Assembly: GCF_016892705.1 (NCBI RefSeq)
Contig: NZ_JAFEMB010000001.1
Span: forward strand, 372,001 to 436,000
Origin: Microvirga pudoricolor
Lineage (GTDB): Bacteria; Pseudomonadota; Alphaproteobacteria; Rhizobiales; Beijerinckiaceae
Direction: 5' to 3'
Length of the DNA: 64,000 nucleotides
Shown: positions 1 through 9,166 of the stretch, piece by piece
Numbering within the stretch: position 1 is the first letter of the stretch
How the letters are laid out: the number at the start of each line of letters is the position of its first letter
Made by a program: the position numbers and the translations under genes
Notes under the pieces: model-generated
Told to the model about the DNA's origin: nothing
Seen by the model: only the letters and a program-made list of their open reading frames with translations
Database searches by the model: none

Positions 1-1
1 C

Positions 2-1423
2 CTGTTCCGGCGAAGGACCCTTCGCATGCCCCCTCGGGAGGCCGCGCAGCTCGTTCTCGGCCTGTCGCTGCCTTTCCTTCTCGTGGCGCATGTGGTGGGA
101 ACGCGGGTCGAGTTCTCCGTGACCGGGCGCGAGGTCGGCTACCCGGATGTGATCCGGAACCTCTGGGTCCTCAGTCCCGAGAACGGGGCCCGTCAGGCGC
201 TGGCGCTCGTCATCGCCTGGCTGCACGGGTGCCTGGGCGTCTATTTCTGGCTGAGGGTCAAGCCCTGGTTCCGGCAATGGACGCCCCTGCTCTATGCTGG
301 CGCCTTGCTGCTGCCCGTTCTGGCCCTACTGGGCTTCGCGGAGGCCGGGAAGGAGATCGCGGCCGATCCGGACCGCTTCACCTTCCTGCCGCCCCGGAAC
401 GACCCGACGGTGGATGGGATCCGCGCCGCGCTCATGGGCGGCTTCACGGCGCTCATCGCCGGCGTCTTCGCCGCGCGGGGGCTGCGCTCTTACCGCACGC
501 TCTCGACCCGTGTGCGCATAGCCTATCCGGGTGACAGGACCGCCGTCGTGCCGCGGGGCTTCACCGTGCTCGAAGCCAGCCGGCTCATGGACATTCCCCA
601 TCCATCGGCCTGCGGCGGACGCGGGCGCTGCTCGACCTGCCGCGTGCGGATCGTGGAGGGCCTGGAGGGCCAGCCCCGGCCCACGCCCCAGGAGCAGGCG
701 ACGCTCACCCGCATCGGGGCGGGCCCGGACATCCGTCTCGCCTGCCAGCTGCGCCCGACGCGGGACATCGCCGTCGTCCCCGTCCTGTCGACCCACCAGC
801 CGGGACTCGTGGCGTCCCTGGGAGGAAGCCGCCAGACCGGCGGCCGCGAGCGCGAGCTGGCCGTGCTGTTCTGCGACCTAAGGGGCTTCACGCGCTTCAG
901 CGAGGATCGGCTGCCCTTCGACACGGTCTTCCTGCTCAACCGCTATTTCGAGATCGTGGGCCATGCGGTGGAACAGTCGGGCGGCCATCTCGACAAGTTC
1001 ATCGGCGACGGGGCGCTGGCCCTGTTCGGCCTGAACGCCTCCCCGGAGGATGCCGCCCGGCAGGCCTTCGAGGCCGCCCTTCGGATCGTCGAGGGGGTGC
1101 GTCAGCTCAGCGATGCGCACGCGACGGAACTCGACCGCCCCCTCGCGGTGGTGGTCAGCCTCCATGCCGGCCCCGCCATCCTGGGTGAGATGGGCTACGG
1201 CCAGGCCAGCGGCCTGACGGCCGTGGGCGACACCATCAACGTGGCGAGCCGTCTGGAAAGCGTCGCCAAGGAGCGCGATGTGGAACTGGTGATCTCCGCC
1301 GAGCTCGCCCAACGAGCCCGGCTCGACCTCGCAGCGCACGAACGCCAGACCGTGACGGTTCGCGGCCGGGCGATGCCGGTGGATGCATGGATCGTCCGGA
1401 GCGCCGCCCGAGCAGTGCAATAG
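2..1423 (+). CDS. Class III adenylate/guanylate cyclase with ferredoxin domain (5' end cut by window)
   Basis: The frame is open to the left edge, and residues before the first ATG (26) read on without a break, so the true N-terminus probably lies outside the window. Counting from that ATG, residues 10-155 hold several hydrophobic membrane segments. A plant-type 2Fe-2S ferredoxin domain follows at about 165-255, with cysteines 196, 202, 205 and 240 in C-x5-C-x2-C...C spacing. A class III cyclase domain fills 275-460. Its metal-binding aspartates are D284 (CDLRGFT) and D328 (GDGALALF), and a GDTINVASRLE segment matches the purine-site region. It should make cyclic nucleotide at the membrane. 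Control by cluster redox state is inferred from the domain order. Confidence 0.9.
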   Translation: MFRRRTLRMPPREAAQLVLGLSLPFLLVAHVVGTRVEFSVTGREVGYPDVIRNLWVLSPENGARQALALVIAWLHGCLGVYFWLRVKPWFRQWTPLLYAGALLLPVLALLGFAEAGKEIAADPDRFTFLPPRNDPTVDGIRAALMGGFTALIAGVFAARGLRSYRTLSTRVRIAYPGDRTAVVPRGFTVLEASRLMDIPHPSACGGRGRCSTCRVRIVEGLEGQPRPTPQEQATLTRIGAGPDIRLACQLRPTRDIAVVPVLSTHQPGLVASLGGSRQTGGRERELAVLFCDLRGFTRFSEDRLPFDTVFLLNRYFEIVGHAVEQSGGHLDKFIGDGALALFGLNASPEDAARQAFEAALRIVEGVRQLSDAHATELDRPLAVVVSLHAGPAILGEMGYGQASGLTAVGDTINVASRLESVAKERDVELVISAELAQRARLDLAAHERQTVTVRGRAMPVDAWIVRSAARAVQ

Positions 1424-1603
1424 GGCATTGTCGCAAGGATCGAGCGGGAATCGGGGTTCAAAACGGCGGCCCCGCGGCGAACGACCTGGCTGCGAGCTTG
1501 AAAAGGGGATGGGGAAAGAACCGTGACGGATGCGTCCAATTAGCCGCCTGCCACCCCTTCGGCGCGCTTGACGAAACAGTGTCACCTGGATTCCAATCGG
1601 ACC

Positions 1604-1993
1604 ATGGAATCAAAGCGCTTCATCCTGGCCTGCCTCGCCCTGTTGCCCCTGTCGCTCCCGGCGATGGCACAGGCTCCCGCAGCACCGCCCGGCACAGGGC
1701 CGGAGGCATCGACCGGCGCCTCCCAGCCGCTTCGCTTGAAGGTCCGTCCGTCGGGCTACGAGCCCGCGCCCGAGGATGCCGTCGCACGCCAGGAGCGCCT
1801 GCTCAAACGCATGGCCGACAACGATTTCCTGTTCCGGTCCATCTGCCAGAATTGCGGCGATGCCTGGAAGCACAACTCCTACGCGCCGTTCAACCCCATG
1901 CGCTCCCTGAAGGGCATGGCCTCGGAGCCGGCGCCGGACGCCCCTGCCTCCGATGTGGCCCCGTCTGCTCCGGCCGTAGCGGCCCAGCCCTGA
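1604..1993 (+). CDS. Small secreted protein of unknown function
   Basis: Encodes 129 residues. The ATG at 1604 is chosen over an in-frame TTG at 1568 because it places a clean signal peptide (MESKRF, hydrophobic core, AMAQA cleavage site) at the N-terminus. The mature part is rich in Ala and Pro and contains a conserved-looking block CQNCGDAWKHNSYAPFNP, with two cysteines three residues apart that could form a disulfide or bind metal. I do not recognise the family. It is probably periplasmic. No operon partner is evident, and the next gene has its own riboswitch. Confidence 0.7.
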   Translation: MESKRFILACLALLPLSLPAMAQAPAAPPGTGPEASTGASQPLRLKVRPSGYEPAPEDAVARQERLLKRMADNDFLFRSICQNCGDAWKHNSYAPFNPMRSLKGMASEPAPDAPASDVAPSAPAVAAQP

Positions 1994-2060
1994 ACCCCCC
2001 CGCGGCCCTTGAGCGATCTTGCGTGAGATCGTATATCTGGACGAGCGGACCGCGTTCCGC

Positions 2061-2113
2061 CGGGCTTGGACGACCTCGCCCGATCCTGACCCAGAGTGGG
2101 GACGACCCTGCTT
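2061..2113 (+). promoter_or_regulatory. Guanidine-II (mini-ykkC) riboswitch
   Basis: Two hairpins with identical ACGA loops stand in tandem just before the gdx start. Hairpin 1 spans 2061-2082: GG-ACGA-CC at the tip, a 2x2 internal loop, then a 5-bp CGGGC/GCCCG base. Hairpin 2 spans 2094-2113: loop ACGA at 2102-2105 closed by GGG/CCC, then G-U and further pairs. An 11-nt linker joins them. Paired stem-loops with ACGR loops separated by a short linker define the guanidine-II class, which controls SMR-type guanidinium exporters. The second stem ends 5 nt before the GGAG ribosome binding site (2119-2122), which suggests control of translation initiation. The RNA class is read from sequence and context; no covariance search was done. 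Confidence 0.88.
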
Positions 2114-2129
2114 CCGACGGAGCATCGTC

Positions 2130-2444
2130 ATGGCATGGATCTACCTCGCCCTCGCGGGATTGTTCGAAATCGGTTGGGCCATTGGCCTCAAATACACGGA
2201 TGGTTTCAGCCGTCTCGTCCCCTCGGCCCTGACAGTTGCCAGCATGATCGTCAGCGTCGTGCTGCTCGGCCTTGCCCTCAAGACGCTTCCGGTCGGGACA
2301 GGTTATGCGGTCTGGACCGGCATCGGCACGGTGGGCACGGCCCTGCTCGGTATCTATCTCTTCGCGGATCCCGCGAACGCCGCGCGGCTGGCCTGCATCG
2401 GCCTGATCGTGGTGGGCATTCTCGGGTTGAAGATGGCGTCCTGA
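2130..2444 (+). CDS. gdx: SMR-family guanidinium exporter Gdx (SugE)
   Basis: A 104-residue four-helix small multidrug resistance protein. It carries the membrane-embedded glutamate E13 (AGLFEIGWA), then [14 protein letters not shown], and the core [16 protein letters not shown] found in the SugE/Gdx branch. The ATG at 2130 is set by GGAG eight bases upstream and by family length; the frame is open further upstream but that part is riboswitch leader. Gdx proteins form antiparallel homodimers that export guanidinium in exchange for protons. The guanidine-II riboswitch immediately upstream supports this substrate over broad quaternary ammonium compounds. Confidence 0.95.
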   Translation: MAWIYLALAGLFEIGWAIGLKYTDGFSRLVPSALTVASMIVSVVLLGLALKTLPVGTGYAVWTGIGTVGTALLGIYLFADPANAARLACIGLIVVGILGLKMAS

Positions 2445-2471
2445 CCGGCGCGAAAACGAAGCTTTATCGGC

Positions 2472-2507
2472 ACGAAGGCGCGAGAGGGTTTCTCCCGCGG
2501 CCTTCGT
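2472..2507. terminator. Possible hairpin terminator between convergent genes
   Basis: An inverted repeat ACGAAGG/CCTTCGT with a partly paired GC-rich interior lies between the stop codons of gdx and the minus-strand RTX gene. No clear T run follows on either strand, so terminator function is weakly supported. Confidence 0.35.
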
Positions 2508-2528
2508 CCTTGGCTCTGCCTCGGATCT

Positions 2529-5321
2529 TCAGATCACGAAGAAGTCGTCGGCTTTGATCACCGTTTTCGGCTTCACGGTCGCGATCAGGAACATGCCGCC
2601 GTCCTTGGCCCCATTGGAGTCGTAATAGATCTTGCCGGCTTTCCTATCGTAGACGATGTAATCGTCCCGATCCTGAACGAGCGTCTTGCCGATGCCGATT
2701 TCCTTGAAGAACGACGCCTTCATCTTGACGGACTGAACCGGCGTCCCCTTCTTGCCCATCATGGCGAAGACGGCATTGTCGAGATAGATCGAGTCCTGCT
2801 TGGAATCGAAATCCGTGATGACGTCGACATTCGAGTTGGCGTTCAGCGTGACCTTCAGCTTGGCGTCGACCTTGACGTTGGGCTTGGTGTCGAACACGAA
2901 CGTGTCCTTGCCGCCGTTGCCCGTCAGCTTGTCCTTGCCGAGCCCGCCGAACAGGATGTCGTCGCCCAGGCCGCCGGCGAGGACGTCATTGCCCTTGCCG
3001 CCCTTGATGACGTCGTTGAACGGCGTGCCCTGGGTGCGCTCCACCAAAAGGTCCGTGACGTTGATCGTGAAGGTCCGGTCGATGAACAGGCCCTTCGAGT
3101 CCGTCGCGCGAACGGTGACTGCGTGAGACAGGTTCTGCTCGTAATCGAGCTTCACCCCGTCGAGAACCGTGAGCGCGCCGTTGACGAGGGCGAAGCGTCC
3201 GTCGGCATTGTTGGTGAGCGAGAGCGTGATCACGTCGCCTGCATCGGGATCGAGGGCCGACACCCGCCCGATCACGGTGCCGTTCGCGGCAAGTTCCTGG
3301 ACGCTCGAGCCGGAGAGCGAGATCGACGTCGGAGCGGAGTTGCCGTCCGAGCCGACTTCCACGGTGAAGACCGAACGCCGGTAACCGCTGTCGTAGAGCG
3401 TGAAATCGACCTTGTTGGACCATACGGCCGCACTGTCCGCCGCGCGTGTGTAGGCGATCGAGCGGATCAACTCCTGCACAAGAGCAGGCGTGGCGTCTTC
3501 CGTCAGGCTGATGTCGAGAGAACCTTTCGACGACGCCTCATAGGAACCGACCTCGGTCGCTCCATTGGCGATGATCCTGTAGTAGGTCCCTCCAGAGGAT
3601 GTGTCGGCCTTGAGCTTGAAGATGCCGGATTGATCGACGGAGAGTGTTCCTTTCCCGTCATCAACTGATTGGTCGATGATGAGATAGTTCAGATACTCTT
3701 CGTCCGTCACGACGGCATTGCGGCCCGCATCGAGGAAACCTGTTGCGCCGTTGAGGATCTTGACCTTGTCGCCTTGGAGGTTCGCGACCTGCGCGGCCTT
3801 GTTCACCTTCGTGCCGGACGCATCCGTGATGCTGTCGATCCCACGCCGGAACAGCTGCGTCCGTTCCGTGTCGCTGAAGGTTTCGTTCCTGAGAACGACC
3901 GAGGCGCCGGTGCCCCCGGACGCGTATGCCAGCTTGGCCAGCCCGATCTGCTCCTTCTCGAAGATCGCGGTGGCACCGTCCACGAGATTGATCTGCTCGA
4001 AGCGAGTGACGGTCTTGCCCTTGAAATCCGCCGTCCCGCCGCGAATGGCCAGGGTGTCGTCGCCCAGGGTGTCCTGTCCGCCGTCAAAGGACGAGATCCC
4101 GTTGAACTGGCTGGCCGACAGGGTGATGAAGTTCGAGTATTCGCTTCCGAGGACGTTCTCGATCCCTTTCAGGGATGCAATTCCGCTCAGATCGGCGTCG
4201 TCCCAATCCAGGAAGTACAGTGTATCGACGCCGGCACCGCCATCGATCCTGTCGCCCGCATCGATGAGACGATCCTGAACGACGAAGAACTCGTCCGCGT
4301 CCGTACCGACGATATTGTCGTCGCCTTCGGTCAGGCTGCGCCAATTCGCCGGCAAGGTGACAAACGTGACGGCGTCTTCGCTGGTTCGCCCGCCGAGATC
4401 GGAAACCTCGATGCTGATCAGGTGTTCTTCGGCCGCCGTCCCTCCGGTAACCGACAGGTAGGAGAGCGCTCGAATGAAGCTCTGCGCGGTGGCAATCGCG
4501 AGGCCACCATCGAAGTCGACCTTGATCACGCCTTCGTCGAGCACGTGGATGGTGCCGATCTCGGTGTCATTGTGCTCGACGCGCTTGCCGTCAACCCACC
4601 CGTCCGGAGCCGCGAAGGCGCCTCCGATCGAGAACACACCTCTCCCATAGCTCACGAACTGGATCGACCCGATCTTTTCGTCGTCGTCGGACAGCGTCGC
4701 ATCCGCGAACGAAAACCGCTCGGAGGCCGGGCCAACGATCTGGTCCTCTCCGAGATCGAGGTCGGGAGCCTCGTTGGTGTAGGTTTCTCCGTCGTAGTAA
4801 ACCGTATCGATGCCGTTGTTCCACAGGACCCGGATCTTCTCCATGAAGCCCGCCCCGAGGTCGCCGGTATAGTTCAGCTCGTCATAAGTGGACGTGTAGG
4901 CTCTGAGCTTCGACGCCAGCGTCCAGTCCGAAACGTTGTCGACATATGTACCCCATACACTCGAGGAGAGCTCAATCACTCGGAAGCCCGTGATGGCGAG
5001 ACCATTCAGGTCGACGTCGTAGCCCTGAATCGTGAGGGTATCGCTGTCGAGCGCGTCGCCGCTGTCGATGAGCTTGATACCGGCCAACTGGTCCGATTCG
5101 ATGACGATGTGATCGGCCGCACTCGTCCCCGCGATGGTCTCGAACCCGCTCAACGCAAGCATGTTGTTCAACTTGAACATGCCGCCGCCCGTCAGATTGA
5201 GGCGGTCGCTTCCGCCCTTGGCGTCGAGGCGCGAGCCTTCGACCTGATCTGCGGTCACGCTATAGGTCTGGTCTGTTCCATCGCCCGTCCAGGTGACGGC
5301 GGCCAGGATCTTGGTCGTCAT
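2529..5321 (-). CDS. Large RTX repeat protein with cadherin-like region, type I secretion substrate
   Basis: 930 residues without an N-terminal signal peptide. Most of the chain is beta-rich, Asp/Gly-rich repeat sequence. A cadherin-like segment at about 670-760 contains the typical GRVSALDPDAGDVITLSL and RATDSKGLFIDRTFTINV motifs. Calcium-binding nonapeptides (GGxGxDxLxGG type) follow at about 765-815, then a C-terminal domain ending in DDFFVI, the short acidic-hydrophobic tail common in type I secretion signals. It is predicted to be exported by an ABC/HlyD/TolC system, none of which is in this window. It shares layout and local sequence (RRGIDSITDASG, VANLQGDKVKI) with the RTX gene at 18240. 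It may act in adhesion or as a surface layer; the actual role is unknown. Confidence 0.85.
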   Translation of the reverse strand: MTTKILAAVTWTGDGTDQTYSVTADQVEGSRLDAKGGSDRLNLTGGGMFKLNNMLALSGFETIAGTSAADHIVIESDQLAGIKLIDSGDALDSDTLTIQGYDVDLNGLAITGFRVIELSSSVWGTYVDNVSDWTLASKLRAYTSTYDELNYTGDLGAGFMEKIRVLWNNGIDTVYYDGETYTNEAPDLDLGEDQIVGPASERFSFADATLSDDDEKIGSIQFVSYGRGVFSIGGAFAAPDGWVDGKRVEHNDTEIGTIHVLDEGVIKVDFDGGLAIATAQSFIRALSYLSVTGGTAAEEHLISIEVSDLGGRTSEDAVTFVTLPANWRSLTEGDDNIVGTDADEFFVVQDRLIDAGDRIDGGAGVDTLYFLDWDDADLSGIASLKGIENVLGSEYSNFITLSASQFNGISSFDGGQDTLGDDTLAIRGGTADFKGKTVTRFEQINLVDGATAIFEKEQIGLAKLAYASGGTGASVVLRNETFSDTERTQLFRRGIDSITDASGTKVNKAAQVANLQGDKVKILNGATGFLDAGRNAVVTDEEYLNYLIIDQSVDDGKGTLSVDQSGIFKLKADTSSGGTYYRIIANGATEVGSYEASSKGSLDISLTEDATPALVQELIRSIAYTRAADSAAVWSNKVDFTLYDSGYRRSVFTVEVGSDGNSAPTSISLSGSSVQELAANGTVIGRVSALDPDAGDVITLSLTNNADGRFALVNGALTVLDGVKLDYEQNLSHAVTVRATDSKGLFIDRTFTINVTDLLVERTQGTPFNDVIKGGKGNDVLAGGLGDDILFGGLGKDKLTGNGGKDTFVFDTKPNVKVDAKLKVTLNANSNVDVITDFDSKQDSIYLDNAVFAMMGKKGTPVQSVKMKASFFKEIGIGKTLVQDRDDYIVYDRKAGKIYYDSNGAKDGGMFLIATVKPKTVIKADDFFVI

Positions 5322-5405
5322 TGAAATGCCCCACGCGAAAGCCGTTAGTGGCCTTATACGTTATTGCATTTCACTTTCAGCAAACTTTTGCAAGTCGTTC
5401 CGGCT

Positions 5406-6776
5406 TCAGAACACGCACTCCGAAAACACCGGCCGCACCGACCCGCCCCATTCCCCGTGGAAGCGCTCTAGCAACCGCTCGGCCACCGTGACGCCCGAGC
5501 CGACGATTTCCTCTACGTAAGCCAGATGCACGGTCTCGTCCTGCCCGCGCGCATCGCGCAGGGCGCGGCGGGCCAGTCCCGCCTTGGCGAGCGCCACCGC
5601 CTCAGCGGCGACCTCCCGCACGGGGCGCCCGGCCACCGTCGCGTTGAGGGCCAGCGCCGGCACGGCGTCCCGCACCGCCTGCCGCTCCTCGGCGGTCCAG
5701 GCCTTCACCAGCTCCCAGGCGCCGTCGAGGGCCGTCTCGTCGTAGAGCAGCCCGACCCAGAAGGCCGAGAGCGCCGTGATGTGCTCTGGCGGCCCGACAT
5801 CGGCCCCTCGCATCTCGAGATAGCGCTTGAGGCGCACCTCCGGGAAGAGCGTGGAAACGTGGTTCGCCCAGTCTGAGCGGGTGGCCCGCTCGCCGGGCAT
5901 CTGCGGCAGCTTGCCCTCGAGCAGGTCCCGGAAGGACGCGCCGGTCACGTCGTGATAGGTCGAATCGCGCTTGACGAAGTACATCGGCACGTCGAGCGCC
6001 CAATCCACGTATTGTTCGAAGCCGAAACCGTCCTCGAAAGCGCCCGGCATCATGCCGGAGCGGTTGTTGTCCGTGTCGAGCCAGATATGGGAGCGACCGG
6101 ATAGAAAGCCGTTGGGCTTGCCGTCCGTGAAAGGAGAGTTCGCGAAGATCGCCGTGGCGATGGGCTGGAGCGCAAGCGACACCCGCAGCTTCTTCACCAT
6201 GTCGGCCTCGGAGCCGTAGTCGAGATTCACCTGCACCGTGGAGGTGCGGTACATCATGTCGAGGCCCCGCGTGCCCACCTTCGGCATGTAATCCGTCATG
6301 ATGCGGTAGCGCGCCTTGGGCATGACGGGCGTCTGCGCGCGGGTCCAGAGCGGACTCATGCCGAGCGTCAGGAACCCGATGCCGAGTTCGCCGCCCACGC
6401 GCTTGGCGTCCGCCAGGTGAGCGTTCGTCTCGGCGGCGGTTTCGTGGAGATCACGCAGGGGGGCGCCGGAAAGCTCGTACTGCCCGCCGGGCTCGAGCGA
6501 GATGGCGCCGCCGCCCGCATCGTCCGCCAGTCCGATGGGCTTGCCGTTCTCCAGGATGGGCTCCCAGCCGCTGAGCCGCCCCATCCCGTCCAGGAGAGCC
6601 CGGATCCCACGCTCCCCCTCATAGGGAACGGGGGACGCGTCAGCCCTATAGAACGGCACCTTCTCGTGTTCGGTGCCCAGCCGCCAATCCTGGCGCGGTT
6701 TGGCCCCGGAGGCGAACCATTCCACGAGTTCGGACCGCGCCCCGATGAGATTCGCATCGGAAACGTCGCGCGCCAT
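5406..6776 (-). CDS. gshA: Glutamate-cysteine ligase
   Basis: 456 residues, the plant/alphaproteobacterial (class 3) form of gamma-glutamylcysteine synthetase. This is the first ATP-dependent step of glutathione synthesis in the cytosol. Recognisable blocks are WRLGTEHEKVPF near residue 32, the glycine-rich GGAISLEPGGQYELSG near 90, and a conserved Tyr/Arg-rich stretch (YRIMTDYMPKVGTRGLDMM) near 160. The ATG at 6776 gives the normal family length. The neighbours rsmE and ubiA keep this gene company in many Rhizobiales. gshB is not in the window. Confidence 0.95.
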   Translation of the reverse strand: MARDVSDANLIGARSELVEWFASGAKPRQDWRLGTEHEKVPFYRADASPVPYEGERGIRALLDGMGRLSGWEPILENGKPIGLADDAGGGAISLEPGGQYELSGAPLRDLHETAAETNAHLADAKRVGGELGIGFLTLGMSPLWTRAQTPVMPKARYRIMTDYMPKVGTRGLDMMYRTSTVQVNLDYGSEADMVKKLRVSLALQPIATAIFANSPFTDGKPNGFLSGRSHIWLDTDNNRSGMMPGAFEDGFGFEQYVDWALDVPMYFVKRDSTYHDVTGASFRDLLEGKLPQMPGERATRSDWANHVSTLFPEVRLKRYLEMRGADVGPPEHITALSAFWVGLLYDETALDGAWELVKAWTAEERQAVRDAVPALALNATVAGRPVREVAAEAVALAKAGLARRALRDARGQDETVHLAYVEEIVGSGVTVAERLLERFHGEWGGSVRPVFSECVF

Positions 6777-6918
6777 GGATCACCTCATGCAAAGAAGGCA
6801 CGGCCCCTTGGGTCGCGCCGAAAGTCGGGTCGCGTGTAAATAGAGGCCTTGCCGCCAAGCTGCAATGAGGAAGCCGCAGACCTCCCCTCGATTTCGAGGG
6901 GGGCTCGTTCAGGACGGA

Positions 6919-8058
6919 TCAGTGCCGGAAGGCCGTCTCACCGACCGTTTCGGCCGAGAGCCAGTCGACCACGCTGGCCAGCGCGTCCCGGCTGGACCGG
7001 CCCCGGCCCATGGCCTCGGTGTAGATCGCGAGCTGCTGGTCGGCGCTCGTGCCCCGGGCCACGATCCAGCGGGCGAGATCGAGCTCCCGGCGGCAGCCGA
7101 GGGCGTCGGCGTCCTCGCTCACCAGGGCCAGGACCTCGTCCAGCACCTGACGCACCGGCTTGGCGCTGCGGGAGGCCTCGTCGACGAAGCTGCCGTGGAT
7201 GCCGTAGCGCTGGGCCCGCCAGCCGTTCTCGTCGTTGATGGCGCGAGATGCCCCGGTCTGGCCCGCGTTGAGCTTCGAGTCCCGGGTCAGATGGCGAACG
7301 AGGCAGCGGTAGAGCGCCGCGATGGCAATGGTGTCGTCGACCCGCGTGCAGCTGTCGGCCACGCGCAGTTCCAGGGTCGGATGCTTGAGAGACGGGCGGA
7401 TCAGCCACCACACATAGCTGGAATTCTCGATGGCGCGGGCCGCCACGAGGGTGTCGATATAGCGCTTGTAGTCCGCCGCGTCCTGGAACAGGTCCGGCAG
7501 GCCGGTGCGGGGCAGCTCACGGTAGGCGGCCAGGCGATAGCCCAGGAGGCCCGTGCGCTGAGCCTGCCAGAACGGTGAGGACGTCGATAGCGCCAAGAGC
7601 AGCGGCAGATAGGGCTGGATCCGGTTCATGAGGTCGACGCGGGCTTCGAGGTCGGGCACCTCCACGTGGACGTGCATGCCGCACACGATGGTGCGACTGC
7701 CGACCATCTGCAGATCGTGCATCACCTTGCCGTAGCGCGGCTGGGTGTTGGGCCGGACGCGGGACCAGACGGCCAGCGGATGAGTGCCGGACGCCATGAG
7801 CGTCAGGTTGTGTCCACGGGCGATCTCACCCACCGATGCGCGCAGGCCGGCGAGCTGTGCGCGCGCCTCAGCGAAATCGACATGAGGCTTCGTGGCGATC
7901 TCGAGCTGAGGCTCCAGCATCTCTGGCTGGATATCGTCCGACAGGTTGTCGCGGCAATCGTCGAAGAATTCCTTGATTCTTCCGCGGGCGGCGTCGCGTT
8001 TCAGGGCGTCGTTGACGAAGTATTCCTCTTCGATTCCGAACTTAAAATCCCCAGCCAT
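6919..8058 (-). CDS. YbdK-type carboxylate-amine ligase
   Basis: 379 residues of the GCS2/YbdK family (ATP-grasp-like gamma-glutamyl ligases with weak in vitro glutamate-cysteine ligase activity). Visible family blocks are FGIEEEYF at the N-terminus, PEMLEPQLEIAT near 45, CGMHVHVEVPD near 125, and HPTLELRVADSCTRVDDT near 240. It lies 142 bp upstream of gshA in the same direction but is a different family. It could supply gamma-glutamyl compounds other than glutathione; the physiological substrate is not established for this family. The start is the only ATG that gives full length. Confidence 0.9.
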   Translation of the reverse strand: MAGDFKFGIEEEYFVNDALKRDAARGRIKEFFDDCRDNLSDDIQPEMLEPQLEIATKPHVDFAEARAQLAGLRASVGEIARGHNLTLMASGTHPLAVWSRVRPNTQPRYGKVMHDLQMVGSRTIVCGMHVHVEVPDLEARVDLMNRIQPYLPLLLALSTSSPFWQAQRTGLLGYRLAAYRELPRTGLPDLFQDAADYKRYIDTLVAARAIENSSYVWWLIRPSLKHPTLELRVADSCTRVDDTIAIAALYRCLVRHLTRDSKLNAGQTGASRAINDENGWRAQRYGIHGSFVDEASRSAKPVRQVLDEVLALVSEDADALGCRRELDLARWIVARGTSADQQLAIYTEAMGRGRSSRDALASVVDWLSAETVGETAFRH

Positions 8059-8208
8059 TCTTGAAACTCCTCGTCATTATTCTTTTTCTGCGGGGTTATA
8101 TGCGAGCATGATACGCTGCCGGCCAGCGTCAAACTCCAACCCTTTTGGGCAAGATCGGAGCAAATCGGGATCAAACGGCTAAGCTCTTGAGGCTACGGTT
8201 TTATCCGG

Positions 8209-8979
8209 TCAGCCGGTTGTTGGGCCGTCGCTCCGGCCCCAATCGCCCAGGGTCGCCTGGACCAGCGCCAAGACGGCGACCGCCGCCGTGTCGGCCCGTA
8301 GGATGCGCGGTCCCAACGATACGCGGATACACAAGTCGTGGGCGGCAACAAGCGCTCTCTCCTGATCGGTGAACCCCCCTTCGGGACCCACGATAACGGC
8401 GAGCTTGGCTCCCGGGTTCCGCAAGCTTGACAATATATTCACAGGGCTGCCGGGCGGGGCGTCCTCATCGCAAAAAATCAAGGTTCTGTCGGGCTCTAGC
8501 CCCCTGAGCGCCTTGTCCAGATCGAGCTCGGGCAGCACCTCCGGGACCGACAGGATGCCACATTGTTCAGCGGCTTCGATCACATTCGCGCGCATCCGGT
8601 CCAGGTTCACCCGCGAGCTCTGCGTTCGCCGCGTGAAGACCGGGCGCAGCGCGCCCGCTCCCATCTCCACGGCCTTCTGCACCATGTAGTCGAGGCGGGC
8701 GTGCTTGAGGGGCGCGAAGAGATAGAGCAGGTCGGGCGGGGCTGTCTGGGCGCGCACCTGCTCCGCCGGGACGAGGTCGGCCGCCTTGCGGCCCTCCACG
8801 GCGATCTCCGCCCGCCACTCGCCATCGCGCCCGTTGAAGACCAGCACCGACCCTCCGGGCCCGAGTCGCAGGACATTCAGGAGATAGTTCGCCTGCGCCC
8901 GATCGAGAGCGATCCTGGAGCCTGCCCGGAGGGGGTGGTCGACGAAGAGGCGGGGCGCATTGAAGTCGTAAGATGCCAT
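8209..8979 (-). CDS. rsmE: 16S rRNA (uracil1498-N3)-methyltransferase RsmE
   Basis: 256 residues. An N-terminal PUA-like domain (residues 1-75, PRLFVDHPL...) is followed by a SPOUT methyltransferase domain with the knot motif IVGPEGGFTDQERALV and the C-terminal LGPRILRADTAAVAVLA. RsmE methylates N3 of U1498 in 16S rRNA. The start MASYDFNAPRLFV at 8979 is preferred; the frame runs 20 residues further upstream but that part is Arg-rich and non-conserved. It is divergent from the following secreted-protein gene. Confidence 0.95.
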   Translation of the reverse strand: MASYDFNAPRLFVDHPLRAGSRIALDRAQANYLLNVLRLGPGGSVLVFNGRDGEWRAEIAVEGRKAADLVPAEQVRAQTAPPDLLYLFAPLKHARLDYMVQKAVEMGAGALRPVFTRRTQSSRVNLDRMRANVIEAAEQCGILSVPEVLPELDLDKALRGLEPDRTLIFCDEDAPPGSPVNILSSLRNPGAKLAVIVGPEGGFTDQERALVAAHDLCIRVSLGPRILRADTAAVAVLALVQATLGDWGRSDGPTTG

Positions 8980-9166
8980 GGGGCGGTTGTTGTCGCCCGG
9001 GAGGCTTTTGACAAGCCCTCGGGCAGCCCGGCGCCGCAACGGCCGCGGTGCGCATCAACACCCCGTGAGGGTGCCGAGGCCATTCGTCACTTGGCGTGCT
9101 GGCCCTTTCCCTGCTAACAGGGCATCGGCGCGCAACGGGTTGCGCTGCCTTCTCGAGGATTTTTCG

